This document shows positions 47,834 to 58,255 of a DNA stretch of 64,000 nt, one piece after another; positions within the stretch are counted from its first letter, which is position 1; the number at the start of each line of letters is the position of its first letter. Source of the DNA: Bradyrhizobium sp. ORS 278 (GTDB taxonomy: Bacteria > Pseudomonadota > Alphaproteobacteria > Rhizobiales > Xanthobacteraceae); assembly GCF_000026145.1 (NCBI RefSeq), contig NC_009445.1, positions 4,588,001-4,652,000 of the forward strand. The letters are read 5' to 3'. The notes under the pieces were generated by a model. That model made no database searches and had not been told where the DNA came from. It was given only the letters and a program-made list of their open reading frames with translations. A program made the translations under genes and the position numbers.

Positions 47834-48346
47834 TCAGAGCCGATACAGGATCTGATCGGTCCAGAACCGCTCGAGGCGATGCAGCGACTTGTTGAGCGTG
47901 GAGAACTCCTCGCCCGAGATGCCGCCGACCTGCTCCACGGTCTTGACGTGCTTCTGATAGAGCGCGTCGACGATGCGGCGGATCTCCTGGCCCTGCGGCG
48001 TCAGGCGGATACGCACCGAGCGGCGATCCACGCGCGAGCGCTGGTGATCGAGGAAGCCGAGCTCGACCAGCTTCTTCAGATTGTAGGACACGTTGGAGCC
48101 GAGGTAGTAGCCGCGCGTACGCAACTCGCCGGCGGTCAGCTCCTTGTCGCCGATGTTATAGAGTAGCAGCGCCTGGACCGAGTTGATGTCGGAACGACCG
48201 CGGCGGTCGAACTCGTCTTTGATGACGTCGAGCAGGCGGCGATGCAGCCGCTCCACGAGAGTCAACGCTTCCAGATACAGCGACTGGACGGTGCCGCCCG
48301 TGCCCGGCGCAGCAGTCTCCACGGCCGTCGCAACGGCTTTCATCAT
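47834..48346 (-). CDS. MarR/LdtR-like winged-helix regulator
   Basis: 170-residue MarR-type regulator. The winged helix includes INSVQALLLYNIGDKELTAGE, NVSYNLKKLVELGFL and the DRRSVRIRLTPQGQEI wing. The sequence resembles LdtR of Liberibacter and rhizobia, which controls an L,D-transpeptidase and stress tolerance. That functional transfer is inference. A near-perfect inverted repeat lies 21 bases upstream of its start, consistent with autoregulation. Confidence 0.83.
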   Translation of the reverse strand: MMKAVATAVETAAPGTGGTVQSLYLEALTLVERLHRRLLDVIKDEFDRRGRSDINSVQALLLYNIGDKELTAGELRTRGYYLGSNVSYNLKKLVELGFLDHQRSRVDRRSVRIRLTPQGQEIRRIVDALYQKHVKTVEQVGGISGEEFSTLNKSLHRLERFWTDQILYRL

Positions 48347-48705
48347 GACACTTCCCCTGTCGTCGTTTTTGTCGACTTATTCGACGAAACTTGTGTCCCG
48401 TCTGATAGAGCGAACTTAAGGGGGGTGCTTTGAAGATCGCCTTAAATAAGAGCATAAAGAGAGAATGAATCGCGGAGAGTGAATCGTCTTTTAATTCAGT
48501 GATTACAGAGGCTTTTGCAAGAGTCCATTGACGGTCGACGGGCAATGTTCGCGTTTCGTTTCACAGCCCTGTCGCATTCCAAAAGAGGGGAGTGCTGCCC
48601 GCTAAGGTCTGTGTAACAGCTGTGGCAGACGCTCTTAAGGTGTTCGAAACATTACCTGCAAGGCGTTGAAAGGATTGACGCCGTGCAACGCTCCGAACCC
48701 ACCAC
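48347..48705. other. Intergenic region upstream of the MarR-type gene
   Basis: A 359-base AT-richer gap. It contains the inverted repeat at 48367-48389 and should hold the promoter of the MarR-type gene. No gene is recognisable. Confidence 0.55.
48367..48389. promoter_or_regulatory. Inverted repeat, candidate MarR-type operator
   Basis: Arms TTTTGTCGA and TCGACGAAA pair with one mismatch around a 5-base spacer CTTAT. It ends 21 bases before the MarR-type start, overlapping where its promoter or leader must be. Binding by the MarR protein is inferred. Confidence 0.55.
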
Positions 48706-49173
48706 CTACGGTGGTCGTTCGCGCGCGGCCATCCAGGCGAGCACCAGATAGGCGGCCAGCATGACCGCCTCGCCGCCGACCACCAGAAGGTTGCCGCCAT
48801 AGATGCCGGGGAACATCAGCTCGATGACCGCCATCGACACGACCGTGGTCAGCCACACCACCGCGCCCCACGGCGTCGCCAGCCAGAGACCGACCGCGGC
48901 GACGAGCTCAATCACGGCGAAATAGACCGTGGCGGCCTGCCAGGCCATGGCCTGGTTCTCGAATGCATCGTCCTCGCCGCCAATGAAGCCGGTCACCTGC
49001 GCCCAGTGATAGAGGCCCTTGGCGATCGACAGCATCGCCATGACCCGCAGGAACAGCACCAGCCGGCGCGTCCAGACGTTCTCGTCGCCATCCCGCCGCT
49101 CCGAGGACATCGCGGCAATCGACATGGCGGCATTGTCGCGCGCCAGATCGCGCGCCGAGGGAATCTCAGCCAT
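48706..49173 (-). CDS. DUF6163-like integral membrane protein
   Basis: 155-residue protein with a charged N-terminal 40 residues and four predicted membrane segments (RLVLFLRVMAMLSIAKGLYH, VYFAVIELVAAVGLWLA, GAVVWLTTVVSMAVIELMF, LAAYLVLAWMAA). I associate it with the alphaproteobacterial DUF6163 family from memory. Function is unknown. It is divergent from hemB. Confidence 0.7.
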   Translation of the reverse strand: MAEIPSARDLARDNAAMSIAAMSSERRDGDENVWTRRLVLFLRVMAMLSIAKGLYHWAQVTGFIGGEDDAFENQAMAWQAATVYFAVIELVAAVGLWLATPWGAVVWLTTVVSMAVIELMFPGIYGGNLLVVGGEAVMLAAYLVLAWMAARERPP

Positions 49174-49354
49174 GGCAGCTCGCGCGGGTCTGGCACGTGA
49201 TCGTCGGAAACATCGGGGCTCTCAAGACCAGGAGGATGGCAATTCTTGGCCGCGGCAATTGGCCGGGAATCTCGACCGCGACCGCTGGCCATGCCGCACC
49301 GTGAAATCAATCCGGGCAGAAATCAACCCGGGCCGCTTGCGTCAGGTCAAGTGA

Positions 49355-50500
<1,146 letters not shown>

Positions 50501-50512
50501 TCCCCGGACACG

Positions 50513-50539
50513 TCGCGGCGGACATTGACCCCGCCGCGA
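50513..50539 (+). terminator. Hairpin after hemB
   Basis: A 9-bp perfect GC stem (TCGCGGCGG/CCGCCGCGA) with a 9-base loop, 12 bases beyond the hemB stop. There is no T-run, so the terminator role is uncertain. Confidence 0.4.
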
Positions 50540-50662
50540 GGCTCGCCGCCGTCAGAAAATCGCGAGACCGCCGAAAATTTGCCGCGGGCGTTGCAAGGAT
50601 CGCCCCTTGCAAGCGCACGCCGTGTTCCCATGTCCTGTTAGCCAATTCGGGAGGGTACTTCG

Positions 50663-51211
50663 ATGGCGTATACGGGCCCCGGCAATGGCGGCGGCTGGTC
50701 CAGCGGCGGGCCCGGCGTACGGCCGCATGCCTACGATCCCGCTGAGCAGCCGGAGCTGTTTCGCGGCGTGCTGATGCGGCGATCGATCGCGTTCCTGATC
50801 GATCTCTTGGTGCTCTCGGTGCCGGTGATCCTGGCGCTGATCTTCATCTTCCTGTTCGGCGTGGTCACCCTCGGCCTCGGCTGGGCCCTGTTCTGGCTGG
50901 TGTCGCCGGCCTCCGTGGTCTGGGCGATCGTCTACTACGGCGCCACCATCGGCGGCCCGAACTCGGCCACGATCGGCATGCGAATGATGGATCTGCAGTT
51001 GCGGACCTGGTACGGCGCACCGGGCTATTTTGTGCTCGGTGCCGTGCATGCGGTCTGCTTCTGGATTTCGGTTTCCGTGCTGTCACCGCTGGTGTTGCTG
51101 ATCGGGCTCTTCAACGGACGCCGCCGCCTGCTGCACGACTTCGTGCTTGGCACGGTCGTGATCAACACATCGGTACGGGCGCAACTCGGCGAACCCGCGC
51201 GTATGTGGTGA
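50663..51211 (+). CDS. RDD family membrane protein
   Basis: 182-residue protein with the RDD pattern: Arg and Asp residues in the first membrane segment (RRSIAFLIDLLVLSVPVIL) and further hydrophobic segments, ending in GRRRLLHDFVLGTVVI. RDD proteins are poorly characterised; some are proposed Na+/H+ antiporters. A clear GGGAGG ribosome binding site precedes the ATG. It lies between hemB and bpt on the same strand. Confidence 0.85.
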   Translation: MAYTGPGNGGGWSSGGPGVRPHAYDPAEQPELFRGVLMRRSIAFLIDLLVLSVPVILALIFIFLFGVVTLGLGWALFWLVSPASVVWAIVYYGATIGGPNSATIGMRMMDLQLRTWYGAPGYFVLGAVHAVCFWISVSVLSPLVLLIGLFNGRRRLLHDFVLGTVVINTSVRAQLGEPARMW

Positions 51212-51329
51212 GACCTGAGGTGGCGCATCAAAAGCGATTGACCGGCCGTCTTCGGAGCGCAATTCTGTTCACGTTCACCGTTTCACGTTCCTCTTGTTTC
51301 ACGTCCGCTTTGGAGGCTCGCGACATTCC

Positions 51330-52106
51330 TTGACCCAACATTCGCGTGACACCCCGCAATTTTACCTGACCGCCCCCTCCCCCTGCCCCTATCTCCCCGG
51401 GCGTCAGGAGCGGAAGGTGTTCACGCATCTGGTCGGCGACAAAGCCACCGACCTCAACGATCTCCTGACCCATGGCGGCTTCCGCCGCAGCCAGTCGATC
51501 GCCTACCGTCCGGCCTGCGACCAGTGCCGCGCCTGCGTCTCGGTCCGCGTGATCGCCAACGAATTCCGTCCCTCGCGCAATTTCCGCAAGGTGCTCGCGC
51601 GCAATTCCGACCTTGTCGGCGAGCAACGCAGCGCCGTTCCGACCTCGGAGCAATATTCGATCTTCCGCAGCTATCTCGATCAGCGCCACCGGCACGGCGG
51701 CATGGCCGACATGACCGTGCTCGACTATGCGATGATGGTCGAGGACAGCCATGTCGAGACGCGCATCATCGAGTACCGCCGCCGCAACCTCAGCAACGGG
51801 CCGAATGCGCGCGGCGGCGAGCTGGTGGCGGTGGCTCTGACCGACGTGCTCAGTGATGGGCTGTCGATGGTGTATTCGTTCTTCGACCCCTCGGAGACGA
51901 CGCGCTCGCTCGGCACATTCATGATCCTCGACCACATCGCCCGCGCACGGCGCCAAGGGCTGCCTTACGTCTATCTCGGCTACTGGATCGAAGGCTCGAA
52001 AAAGATGGACTACAAGAGCCGCTATCTGCCGCAGCAGCGCCTGGCGGCTGCCGGCTGGCTCCGCGTCGAGGCAGAGGGCGGACCAGCGCCGGAGCCGCAG
52101 GAGTGA
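51330..52106 (+). CDS. bpt: Aspartate/glutamate leucyltransferase (Bpt)
   Basis: 258-residue N-end-rule transferase that attaches leucine from Leu-tRNA to proteins starting with Asp or Glu, marking them for ClpS/ClpAP degradation. The N-terminal [20 protein letters not shown] and [16 protein letters not shown] cysteines, plus the C-terminal [20 protein letters not shown], are the ATE/Bpt signatures. The family start ([10 protein letters not shown]) corresponds to TTG 51330. An earlier TTG at 51294 is possible; no ATG is available. Confidence 0.9.
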   Translation: MTQHSRDTPQFYLTAPSPCPYLPGRQERKVFTHLVGDKATDLNDLLTHGGFRRSQSIAYRPACDQCRACVSVRVIANEFRPSRNFRKVLARNSDLVGEQRSAVPTSEQYSIFRSYLDQRHRHGGMADMTVLDYAMMVEDSHVETRIIEYRRRNLSNGPNARGGELVAVALTDVLSDGLSMVYSFFDPSETTRSLGTFMILDHIARARRQGLPYVYLGYWIEGSKKMDYKSRYLPQQRLAAAGWLRVEAEGGPAPEPQE

Positions 52107-52154
52107 CAAGGGGCGAGTAGCGGTTCCTATGCCCTACTCCCCATCCGCCTCTCT

Positions 52155-53537
52155 TCATCCCGCCGCGAGATCCCATACCAGCTTGGCGTTGAGCACGATG
52201 ATCGCCACGGCGATTGCGCCGGCGATGGCCGTCAACCAGCGCGGCGCCACGAACTGGCCCATCTTCGAGCGGCTCGCCGTGATCAGAACCAGCGGCACGA
52301 CGGCGAACGGCAGCTGCAGGCTGAGCACGACCTGACTGAGAATCAGAAGCTGTCCGGTGGCCTTTTCGCCGGCCCAGATCGTCACGACAACGGCTGGCAC
52401 GATCGCGATCATCCGCGTGATCAGGCGGCGCAGCCACGGCGCGATCCGCCATTGCAGGAAGCCCTCCATCACGATCTGGCCAGACAGCGTGGCAGTGATC
52501 GTCGAGTTCAGGCCACAGCACAGCAGCGCGATGGCAAACAGCGTCGGCGCGAGCGTCGATCCCAGCAGCGGCGCCAGGAACGCATGCGCCTGGTCGAGCT
52601 CGGCGACGTCGTGCTGTCCGGTCTTGTGGAATGTGGCCGCGGCCAGGATCAGAATCGAGGCGTTGATGGTGAGCGCCAGACACAACGCGATCGTCGAATC
52701 GATCGTCGAGAGCGTGATCGCCTCGCGCTTCTCCTCCGGGCTATCGCCATAGCCGCGGGTCTGCACCAGCCCGGAATGGAGATAGAGATTGTGCGGCATC
52801 ACGGTCGCGCCGAGAATGCCGAGCGCCAGATACAGCATTTCGGGATTGGCGATCAGCTGGCCGCTCGGAACGAAGCCCTTGATCACCTGCGCCCAGTCCG
52901 GCTGCGCCATCGCGATCTGGATTGCGAAGCACAGCGCGATGATTCCGAGCAGCGCAACCACGAAAGCCTCGATCCAGCGAAAGCCGAACGCCTGCAGCGC
53001 CAGGATCAGGAAGACATCGAGCGCGGTGACGCAGACGCCGATCGACAGCGGCAGCCCGAACAGGAGGCTGAGCCCGATCGCGGTGCCGATGACCTCGGCC
53101 AGATCGGTCGCAGTGATTGCGATCTCCGCAGACAGCCATAACGGCACCGAGACCCAGCGCGGCGTCGAGTCGCGACAGGCCTGCGCCAGGTCGCGCCCGG
53201 TTGCGACACCCAGCCGGGTGCATAGCGACTGCAGCACGATGGCCATCAGATTGGAGAGCAGCGCGACGGAGAGCAGCACGTAGCCGAATTTGGAACCGCC
53301 GGCGAGCGACGTCGCCCAATTGCCGGGGTCCATGTAGCCCACGGCCACGAGATAACCAGGCCCGAGAAAGGCTATCAGCTTCCGCCACAGCGAACCTTTG
53401 GCGGAGGTTCGAACCGACGCGAACATGTTGCCCAGCGACGGCTCGCCGCGCGCGTTGCGCCACCCGTCGGTCATCAAGCCGTCACCCGGCGAAACCATGG
53501 CATGGAGTTGCGAAAGGTCTGGCGATTTGGCGTCCAT
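52155..53537 (-). CDS. mntH: Nramp-family manganese transporter MntH
   Basis: 460-residue proton-coupled Mn2+/Fe2+ importer with about 11 membrane segments. The metal-binding DPGN of TM1 ([10 protein letters not shown]) and MPHN of TM6 ([10 protein letters not shown]) are intact. The N-terminal 45 residues are a cytoplasmic extension. A candidate Mur site lies directly upstream. In Bradyrhizobium MntH is the main high-affinity manganese importer. Confidence 0.95.
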   Translation of the reverse strand: MDAKSPDLSQLHAMVSPGDGLMTDGWRNARGEPSLGNMFASVRTSAKGSLWRKLIAFLGPGYLVAVGYMDPGNWATSLAGGSKFGYVLLSVALLSNLMAIVLQSLCTRLGVATGRDLAQACRDSTPRWVSVPLWLSAEIAITATDLAEVIGTAIGLSLLFGLPLSIGVCVTALDVFLILALQAFGFRWIEAFVVALLGIIALCFAIQIAMAQPDWAQVIKGFVPSGQLIANPEMLYLALGILGATVMPHNLYLHSGLVQTRGYGDSPEEKREAITLSTIDSTIALCLALTINASILILAAATFHKTGQHDVAELDQAHAFLAPLLGSTLAPTLFAIALLCCGLNSTITATLSGQIVMEGFLQWRIAPWLRRLITRMIAIVPAVVVTIWAGEKATGQLLILSQVVLSLQLPFAVVPLVLITASRSKMGQFVAPRWLTAIAGAIAVAIIVLNAKLVWDLAAG

Positions 53538-53565
53538 CGCACCATCCTGAACGAAGCCGACCTTT

Positions 53566-53586
53566 AATGCAACTTATTTGCAAAAG
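53566..53586 (-). promoter_or_regulatory. Candidate Mur (Fur-like) site upstream of mntH
   Basis: On the minus strand the region reads TTTTGCAAATAAGTTGCATT, with two TTGCA half-sites 11 bases apart. It lies about 30 bases before the mntH start. TGCAA-type half-sites are characteristic of the manganese-responsive Mur regulator in rhizobia. Assignment is by similarity and location. Confidence 0.55.
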
Positions 53587-53722
53587 CGGCTTGTGTGAAT
53601 GATGCCGTCCATGGACCAGTGGAAATATTCCCATACCGCTCCATCATCGGGACCGCTGGCTCTTGCCGATTCGTGCGTGGCGCGAAGACGGCGCCTCGGC
53701 GACGACCGGCCCTATTTTCCCA

Positions 53723-54529
53723 ATGACGGGATCCAACATGCTCGCACCTCAACTCGGTCTCCGGCCCGTTTCGAACGCATCCGTGCCCTGCAAGATCTGT
53801 GACGGTCCTGCCGACCTCTATGGCGTCGTCGACATGAATCGCCCCTGCCAGACCGCGCAGGCGCATCGGGTCTCGCTGACCGGCGTACCGATCTATTACC
53901 GCCGCTGCGCCGATTGCGGCTTCCTGTTCACGGACGCCTTTGACGACTGGAGCATCGAGCAGTTCAAGACCCACATCTACAACGACGGCTATGAAGCCGT
54001 GGATCCAGACTATCGGATCAAGCGGCCCACCGACAATGCGGCGGCCGTGGCGCGCTTCTGGGCGCCGCATAAAGCTGGCATGCGTGTGCTCGACTTCGGC
54101 GGCGGCAACGACGTGTTCTGCACCAGCCTGCGCGCCCATGGTTTCGCCGAAGCCGTCACCTACGATCCGATGGTGCCGGAGCATGCGACCCGCCCCGAAG
54201 GCCGATACGATCTGGTGACCTGCTTCGAGACGCTCGAGCATGTGCCCGATCCGCTGGCCGCGATCGGCGCGATGGCGGCCTGCGTGGCCGAGCCGGGTGC
54301 GGTGTTCTACTCGACATTGACCCAGCCGGACGACTTCGACACTCAAGGCATGTCCTGGTGGTACATCGGCCCGCGCAACGGCCACATCTCGATCTACACC
54401 AAGCATGCGCTGGCGCTGGCTTGGCACAAGTTCGGCTTCAAGACCGCGCCGCTGAATGCCGGCACGCATCTGGCGTTCCGTACCTTGCCCGAGCAATGGG
54501 GACTCGCGGAAGCGCCGACAGCGGGCTGA
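53723..54529 (+). CDS. Class I SAM-dependent methyltransferase with zinc-finger-like N-terminus
   Basis: 268-residue protein from ATG 53723 (53663 and 53738 are alternatives). Four cysteines (Cys23, Cys26, Cys62, Cys65 in CKIC and CADC) look like a zinc-binding module. The Methyltransf_23-type domain follows, with SAM motif DFGGGND (about 124-130) and the post-motif FETLEHVPDP. This architecture is seen in sugar and small-molecule methyltransferases. The substrate is unknown, and the flanking mntH and MFS genes give no clue. Confidence 0.82.
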   Translation: MTGSNMLAPQLGLRPVSNASVPCKICDGPADLYGVVDMNRPCQTAQAHRVSLTGVPIYYRRCADCGFLFTDAFDDWSIEQFKTHIYNDGYEAVDPDYRIKRPTDNAAAVARFWAPHKAGMRVLDFGGGNDVFCTSLRAHGFAEAVTYDPMVPEHATRPEGRYDLVTCFETLEHVPDPLAAIGAMAACVAEPGAVFYSTLTQPDDFDTQGMSWWYIGPRNGHISIYTKHALALAWHKFGFKTAPLNAGTHLAFRTLPEQWGLAEAPTAG

Positions 54530-54619
54530 GCGGACGGCGACGGCTCTGATCGGAAAGCGGGTGGGCGCGAGGGCCCGCCGCGCTGATGATGGCCGCATCA
54601 TCACCTCAGGTCCCCCGAC

Positions 54620-55846
54620 ATGCCGCCGTCCTCTGCCCTGCCCGCCAAATTTCATCGTCTCGCCTGGTCCAACCTCACAGCACAATCTGCCGAGCAGATC
54701 GCACTCGCCGCCGCGCCGATCGTCGCCGTGCTGGCGCTCGGGGTCGGCGAGGGCGAGACCGGAATCCTGCAAACCGCACTGACTGCACCGTTCGTGCTGT
54801 TCGCCATCCCGGCCGGCCTGCTCGCCGACCGCATGCCGCGACGGCTGCTGATGGCTGCCGCCGAAGCGCTGCGCGCGCTGGCGCTGCTCGCGATCCTCAT
54901 GGCCTTCGCGGCCGGTGTCCTCACTTTGCCGCTGCTCGCCACCCTTGGATTTGCGGCGGTGTGTGGCACCGTCGTGTTCAGCGTCGCCGCGCCCGCTCTG
55001 GTGCCGAGCCTGGTTTCCCCCGCGCAACTGGCCGCGGCCAATGCGCGGATCGAGCTGGCTCGCACCGTTGCCTTCGCGGCCGGGCCCGCGGTCGGCGGCA
55101 TGCTGGTCGGATGGATCGGCGTCGCGCCCGCCTTCGGCGTCGCCGCCGCGCTGTCGCTGATCGCCACCCTGTGCCTCGCCGGCATCACCGAGCCGGTCCG
55201 CCCCCCGGCGCCGCGCCGCCATCCGTTCGCCGACATCCGCGAGGGCGCCGCGTTCGTCTTGAACCATTCGCTGCTGCGGCCGGTGTTCGTGACACAGTTC
55301 ATCTTCAACACGGCGCACTTCCTGCTGCTCGCGGTGTTCGTGCCCTATGCGGTGCACCGGCTCGGCCTGTCGGCGGGCGGCGTCGGCACGGTGCTGTCGA
55401 TGTTCGGCGTCGGCATGGTCTGCGGCGCGCTCCTGGCAACACGCATGCTGCGACGCCTGCCGTTCGGCACCGTGATCGGGCTCGGTCCTGTCACCGGCTT
55501 TGCTGCCGCGCTGATGATGGCGCTTACCACCTTCTTCCCTTCTCCTCTTCTTGCCGCACTGAGCTTCTTCATGCTCGGCGCGGGACCCATCCTGTGGGTG
55601 ATTTCGACCACCACCTTGCGCCAGTCGGTGACACCGGCGGGACTGCTCGGCCGCGTCTCGGCCATCAACATCCTGAGCTACGGTGCCCGCCCGGCGGGCT
55701 CGCTGCTCGGCGCCATCGTCGGGGGCCGCTACGGCGCCGACGCCTGTCTCTATCTCGCCGCGGGAATTTTCGGCCTGCAGGCCCTGATCATCCTCACCTC
55801 GCCCGCGGTTGCGATCGCGCGCCAGCCGGAGCCGCAGCCGGCCTAG
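54620..55846 (+). CDS. MFS transporter (EntS/MFS_3-like exporter)
   Basis: 408-residue major-facilitator protein with 12 predicted membrane segments and the loop motif GLLADRMPRR between TM2 and TM3. The sequence resembles the EntS/MFS_3 exporters used for siderophores and drugs. It has no operon partner. Its TAG stop overlaps the stop of the convergent universal stress protein gene (CTAG at 55843-55846), leaving no room for a separate terminator. Confidence 0.87.
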   Translation: MPPSSALPAKFHRLAWSNLTAQSAEQIALAAAPIVAVLALGVGEGETGILQTALTAPFVLFAIPAGLLADRMPRRLLMAAAEALRALALLAILMAFAAGVLTLPLLATLGFAAVCGTVVFSVAAPALVPSLVSPAQLAAANARIELARTVAFAAGPAVGGMLVGWIGVAPAFGVAAALSLIATLCLAGITEPVRPPAPRRHPFADIREGAAFVLNHSLLRPVFVTQFIFNTAHFLLLAVFVPYAVHRLGLSAGGVGTVLSMFGVGMVCGALLATRMLRRLPFGTVIGLGPVTGFAAALMMALTTFFPSPLLAALSFFMLGAGPILWVISTTTLRQSVTPAGLLGRVSAINILSYGARPAGSLLGAIVGGRYGADACLYLAAGIFGLQALIILTSPAVAIARQPEPQPA

Positions 55847-56277
55847 CGATAGACCAGGATCGGCACGGTCGAATGCGTCAGCACCTTCAGGGTCTCGCTG
55901 CCGAGAAGAGCGGAGACGCCGCGCAGCCCGTGCGAGGCCATCAGCACCAGGTCACACCCATGATTGCGCGCCGTCTCGACGATCGCCTCATAGGGCTTGT
56001 CGTGCTCGACGCAGAGCGTGGCGCAGGCAACGCCCGCCTGCTCTGCATCCTCCTTCACGTGATCCAGATATTTCGCGGTCTGATCGGCCACCAGCGACTT
56101 GTATTGTGCGAGCGCCTTGGTGGCAGCGTGCGGATCGACGACGAGGGAATGCAGAGGCGTCGACACCACCAGCGCCGTGACCTTGGCGCCCGTCGCCCTG
56201 GCCAGCGCGACGCCGTGCCTGATCGCGGCCCTGGACAGATCGGATCCGTCCGTTGGTAGCAAGATATGCGTGTACAT
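55843..56277 (-). CDS. Universal stress protein (UspA family)
   Basis: 144-residue single-domain USP. The N-terminal ILLPTDGSD strand, the LVLMASHGLRG nucleotide-loop segment and the C-terminal STVPILVYR strand are typical of ATP-binding USPs. The frame to 56340 crosses the FNR/FixK-type box, so ATG 56277 (MYTHILL) is used. The box suggests induction under low oxygen. Confidence 0.9.
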   Translation of the reverse strand: MYTHILLPTDGSDLSRAAIRHGVALARATGAKVTALVVSTPLHSLVVDPHAATKALAQYKSLVADQTAKYLDHVKEDAEQAGVACATLCVEHDKPYEAIVETARNHGCDLVLMASHGLRGVSALLGSETLKVLTHSTVPILVYR

Positions 56278-56326
56278 GAGCGTCTCCCCGGCGGACGATG
56301 CTGGGCTAACAAGGCTCCTGGGGGCA

Positions 56327-56340
56327 TTGACGTGGGTCAA
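56327..56340. promoter_or_regulatory. FNR/FixK-type box upstream of usp
   Basis: TTGAC-GTGG-GTCAA, a symmetric 14-bp match to the TTGAT-N4-ATCAA consensus of FNR/FixK regulators with one change in each half. Its centre is about 56 bases upstream of the usp ATG, compatible with activation from -41.5 and a short leader. It overlaps the stop codon of the cyclase gene. Confidence 0.75.
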
Positions 56341-57611
56341 GGATGCGACATCTCGTCGGCCAGATAGCTTTCATAGGCGCGCGTCGCGGCGGGATTGGCT
56401 GCGATCTCCGGGTCGAGCGTGTAGAGGTCCTGCGCCCGACCGATGCCGCGCAGCGCGTAGCGACCGGTCGACACCATGTAGCGCCGCCCCTCGTCGTCGA
56501 GGCCCGCGCAGAACTCCGAGGAGGCCAGCAGTTCGCGATCCACCGAGCGGCACATCGAGGCGATACGGCTGACCTCGTTCACTGCCGGTCCCACCACGGT
56601 GAAGTCGAGCCGGTCGTCGCTGCCGATATTGCCGTAGAACACCTCGCCGAGATGCAGGCCGACATAGGCCGACGTGACCGGCCGGCCTTCACCGCTCCGC
56701 CGCGCATTGAGCTTTGCGATGTTGAGGCGGAAGCGGTGCTCGGCGCGCAGCGCCGCCTGCCGGGCCGCGCTCATGTCGCCGCCGGTGAAGATCGCCAGCA
56801 CGCCGTCGCCGATCAGCTTCAGCACGTCACCGCCGGCCTCGTAGATCGCATCGATCGACGCCTCCGCATAGTCGTTCAGCAGCGGGATGATTTCATCCGG
56901 CGAGATGTTCTCTGAGATCGCGGTGGAGCTGCGCAGGTCGGAGAACCACAGCACCGCGTTGATGCGCTCGGTGACGCCGCGGGAGATCCGGCCCCGCAGC
57001 ACCTGCTCCGAGGCGTCGCGGCCGAGATAGACGCGGCCGAGCGTGCGCACGATGTCGACCTGCTGCGCCGATTTGACAGTCAGCGCCAGCAGCGGAACAA
57101 GGTCCCGCAATGCTTCGATCTGCGCTTCCGTGAAGCCGCCGTCGGATCGCGTCAGCCAGTTCGAATAGAAGCAATCCATCTGGCCGAGCGTGCCGGCCTC
57201 GCCGAAGCGGTGCACGAAGGCGAGGTAGTGCCGATGCCCCTGTGCGGACAGCTCCTCGATGACCGGAAAATCCAGATGCGCCGCGTTCAACAGGTCGATG
57301 CGGAACTCGTCGTCGCCAGTCTCTAGCATGTGATGGAAGACCGAGCGCCGCCAGTTCTGGGCCGCCTCGCCCTCGTTGCTCGAGCCATATTCGAAGGTGT
57401 CGGCCTCGTTGGTATCATAATCGTTCCAGCGGAAACCGCGTCCCTCGAAGATCGGATGCAACGTGTCGATGATCGCGAGGCTGCGCGACAGTTCGAGCCC
57501 CGCTGAACGGCAACGCTCGCAGAAACCGCGTAGAATTTCGTTTTCCGGCACGCCGGTCAGGCTTTGGGAAACAAGCCAGCTGATCAGATCGCGGCGGGCT
57601 GATAGGTCCAT
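56337..57611 (-). CDS. Class III adenylate/guanylate cyclase, soluble
   Basis: 424-residue protein. Residues about 210-385 form the class III cyclase domain with metal-binding Asp in WFSDLRSST and in LIGDGVLAIF. The adenine-specifying Lys is in DVLKLIGDG, and the transition-state Asn/Arg lie in VNEVSRI. All expected catalytic residues are present, so cAMP synthesis is likely. The N-terminal 200 residues have no recognised sensor domain and no membrane segment. It lies 34 bases after arsC. Confidence 0.88.
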   Translation of the reverse strand: MDLSARRDLISWLVSQSLTGVPENEILRGFCERCRSAGLELSRSLAIIDTLHPIFEGRGFRWNDYDTNEADTFEYGSSNEGEAAQNWRRSVFHHMLETGDDEFRIDLLNAAHLDFPVIEELSAQGHRHYLAFVHRFGEAGTLGQMDCFYSNWLTRSDGGFTEAQIEALRDLVPLLALTVKSAQQVDIVRTLGRVYLGRDASEQVLRGRISRGVTERINAVLWFSDLRSSTAISENISPDEIIPLLNDYAEASIDAIYEAGGDVLKLIGDGVLAIFTGGDMSAARQAALRAEHRFRLNIAKLNARRSGEGRPVTSAYVGLHLGEVFYGNIGSDDRLDFTVVGPAVNEVSRIASMCRSVDRELLASSEFCAGLDDEGRRYMVSTGRYALRGIGRAQDLYTLDPEIAANPAATRAYESYLADEMSHP

Positions 57612-57645
57612 GCATCCAACTCGTCAACGCTGGTTTTGACAAACA

Positions 57646-58056
57646 TCACTTCGCAGTCCAGCTCACCACCTCGCCATCCTCCTTGGTGAAGGAGGAGACC
57701 GGACGATCGAGCAGGTCGAGCACAAGCTCTGACGGACGGCACAGCCGCGCGCCCTTGCCCGTCACCACGATCGGCCGGTTGATGAGGATCGGATAGACGA
57801 GCATCGCCTCGATCAGCTGGTCATCGGTCCATTTGGGGTCGGCGAGCCCGAGGTCGGCATAGGGCGTCCCCTTTTCACGCAGCACGTCTCGCACCCTCAC
57901 GCCCATCGCATTGATCAGGGCAATCAGCTGCTCGCGGCTCGGCGGCGTCTTTAGATATTCGATCACATCCGGCTCCTCGCCCGAGGCGCGGATCATCGCC
58001 AGCGTGTTGCGCGACGTGCCGCAGGCAGGATTGTGAAAGATCGTTACACTTGTCAA
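57646..58056 (-). CDS. arsC: Arsenate reductase, glutaredoxin-dependent
   Basis: 136-residue ArsC that reduces arsenate to arsenite with glutathione and glutaredoxin. The catalytic Cys12 is in HNPACGTSRN and the arsenate-binding Arg segment is INRPIVVTGKGARLCRP. It starts with TTG preceded by GGGGA. No arsenite exporter or ArsR is adjacent. A role in another stress, as an ArsC-like reductase, is also possible. Confidence 0.9.
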   Translation of the reverse strand: MTSVTIFHNPACGTSRNTLAMIRASGEEPDVIEYLKTPPSREQLIALINAMGVRVRDVLREKGTPYADLGLADPKWTDDQLIEAMLVYPILINRPIVVTGKGARLCRPSELVLDLLDRPVSSFTKEDGEVVSWTAK

Positions 58057-58255
58057 AATCAGTCCCCGACTTCAAAAGAAGCGCGTCCTATGAGGCGCGC
58101 CATCCATGTTAGCACAGCGCAATGCAACTCCCGTGCACCATGATTGACAGGGCGCCCGGGTTCCGCTGTAATGTTCTGCATGGGGACTTCGCGATCTCCC
58201 CACGAGGCGACATGCCCAAGTATCGCGTCCCGTCATTCTGGCACGAGGACGCATC

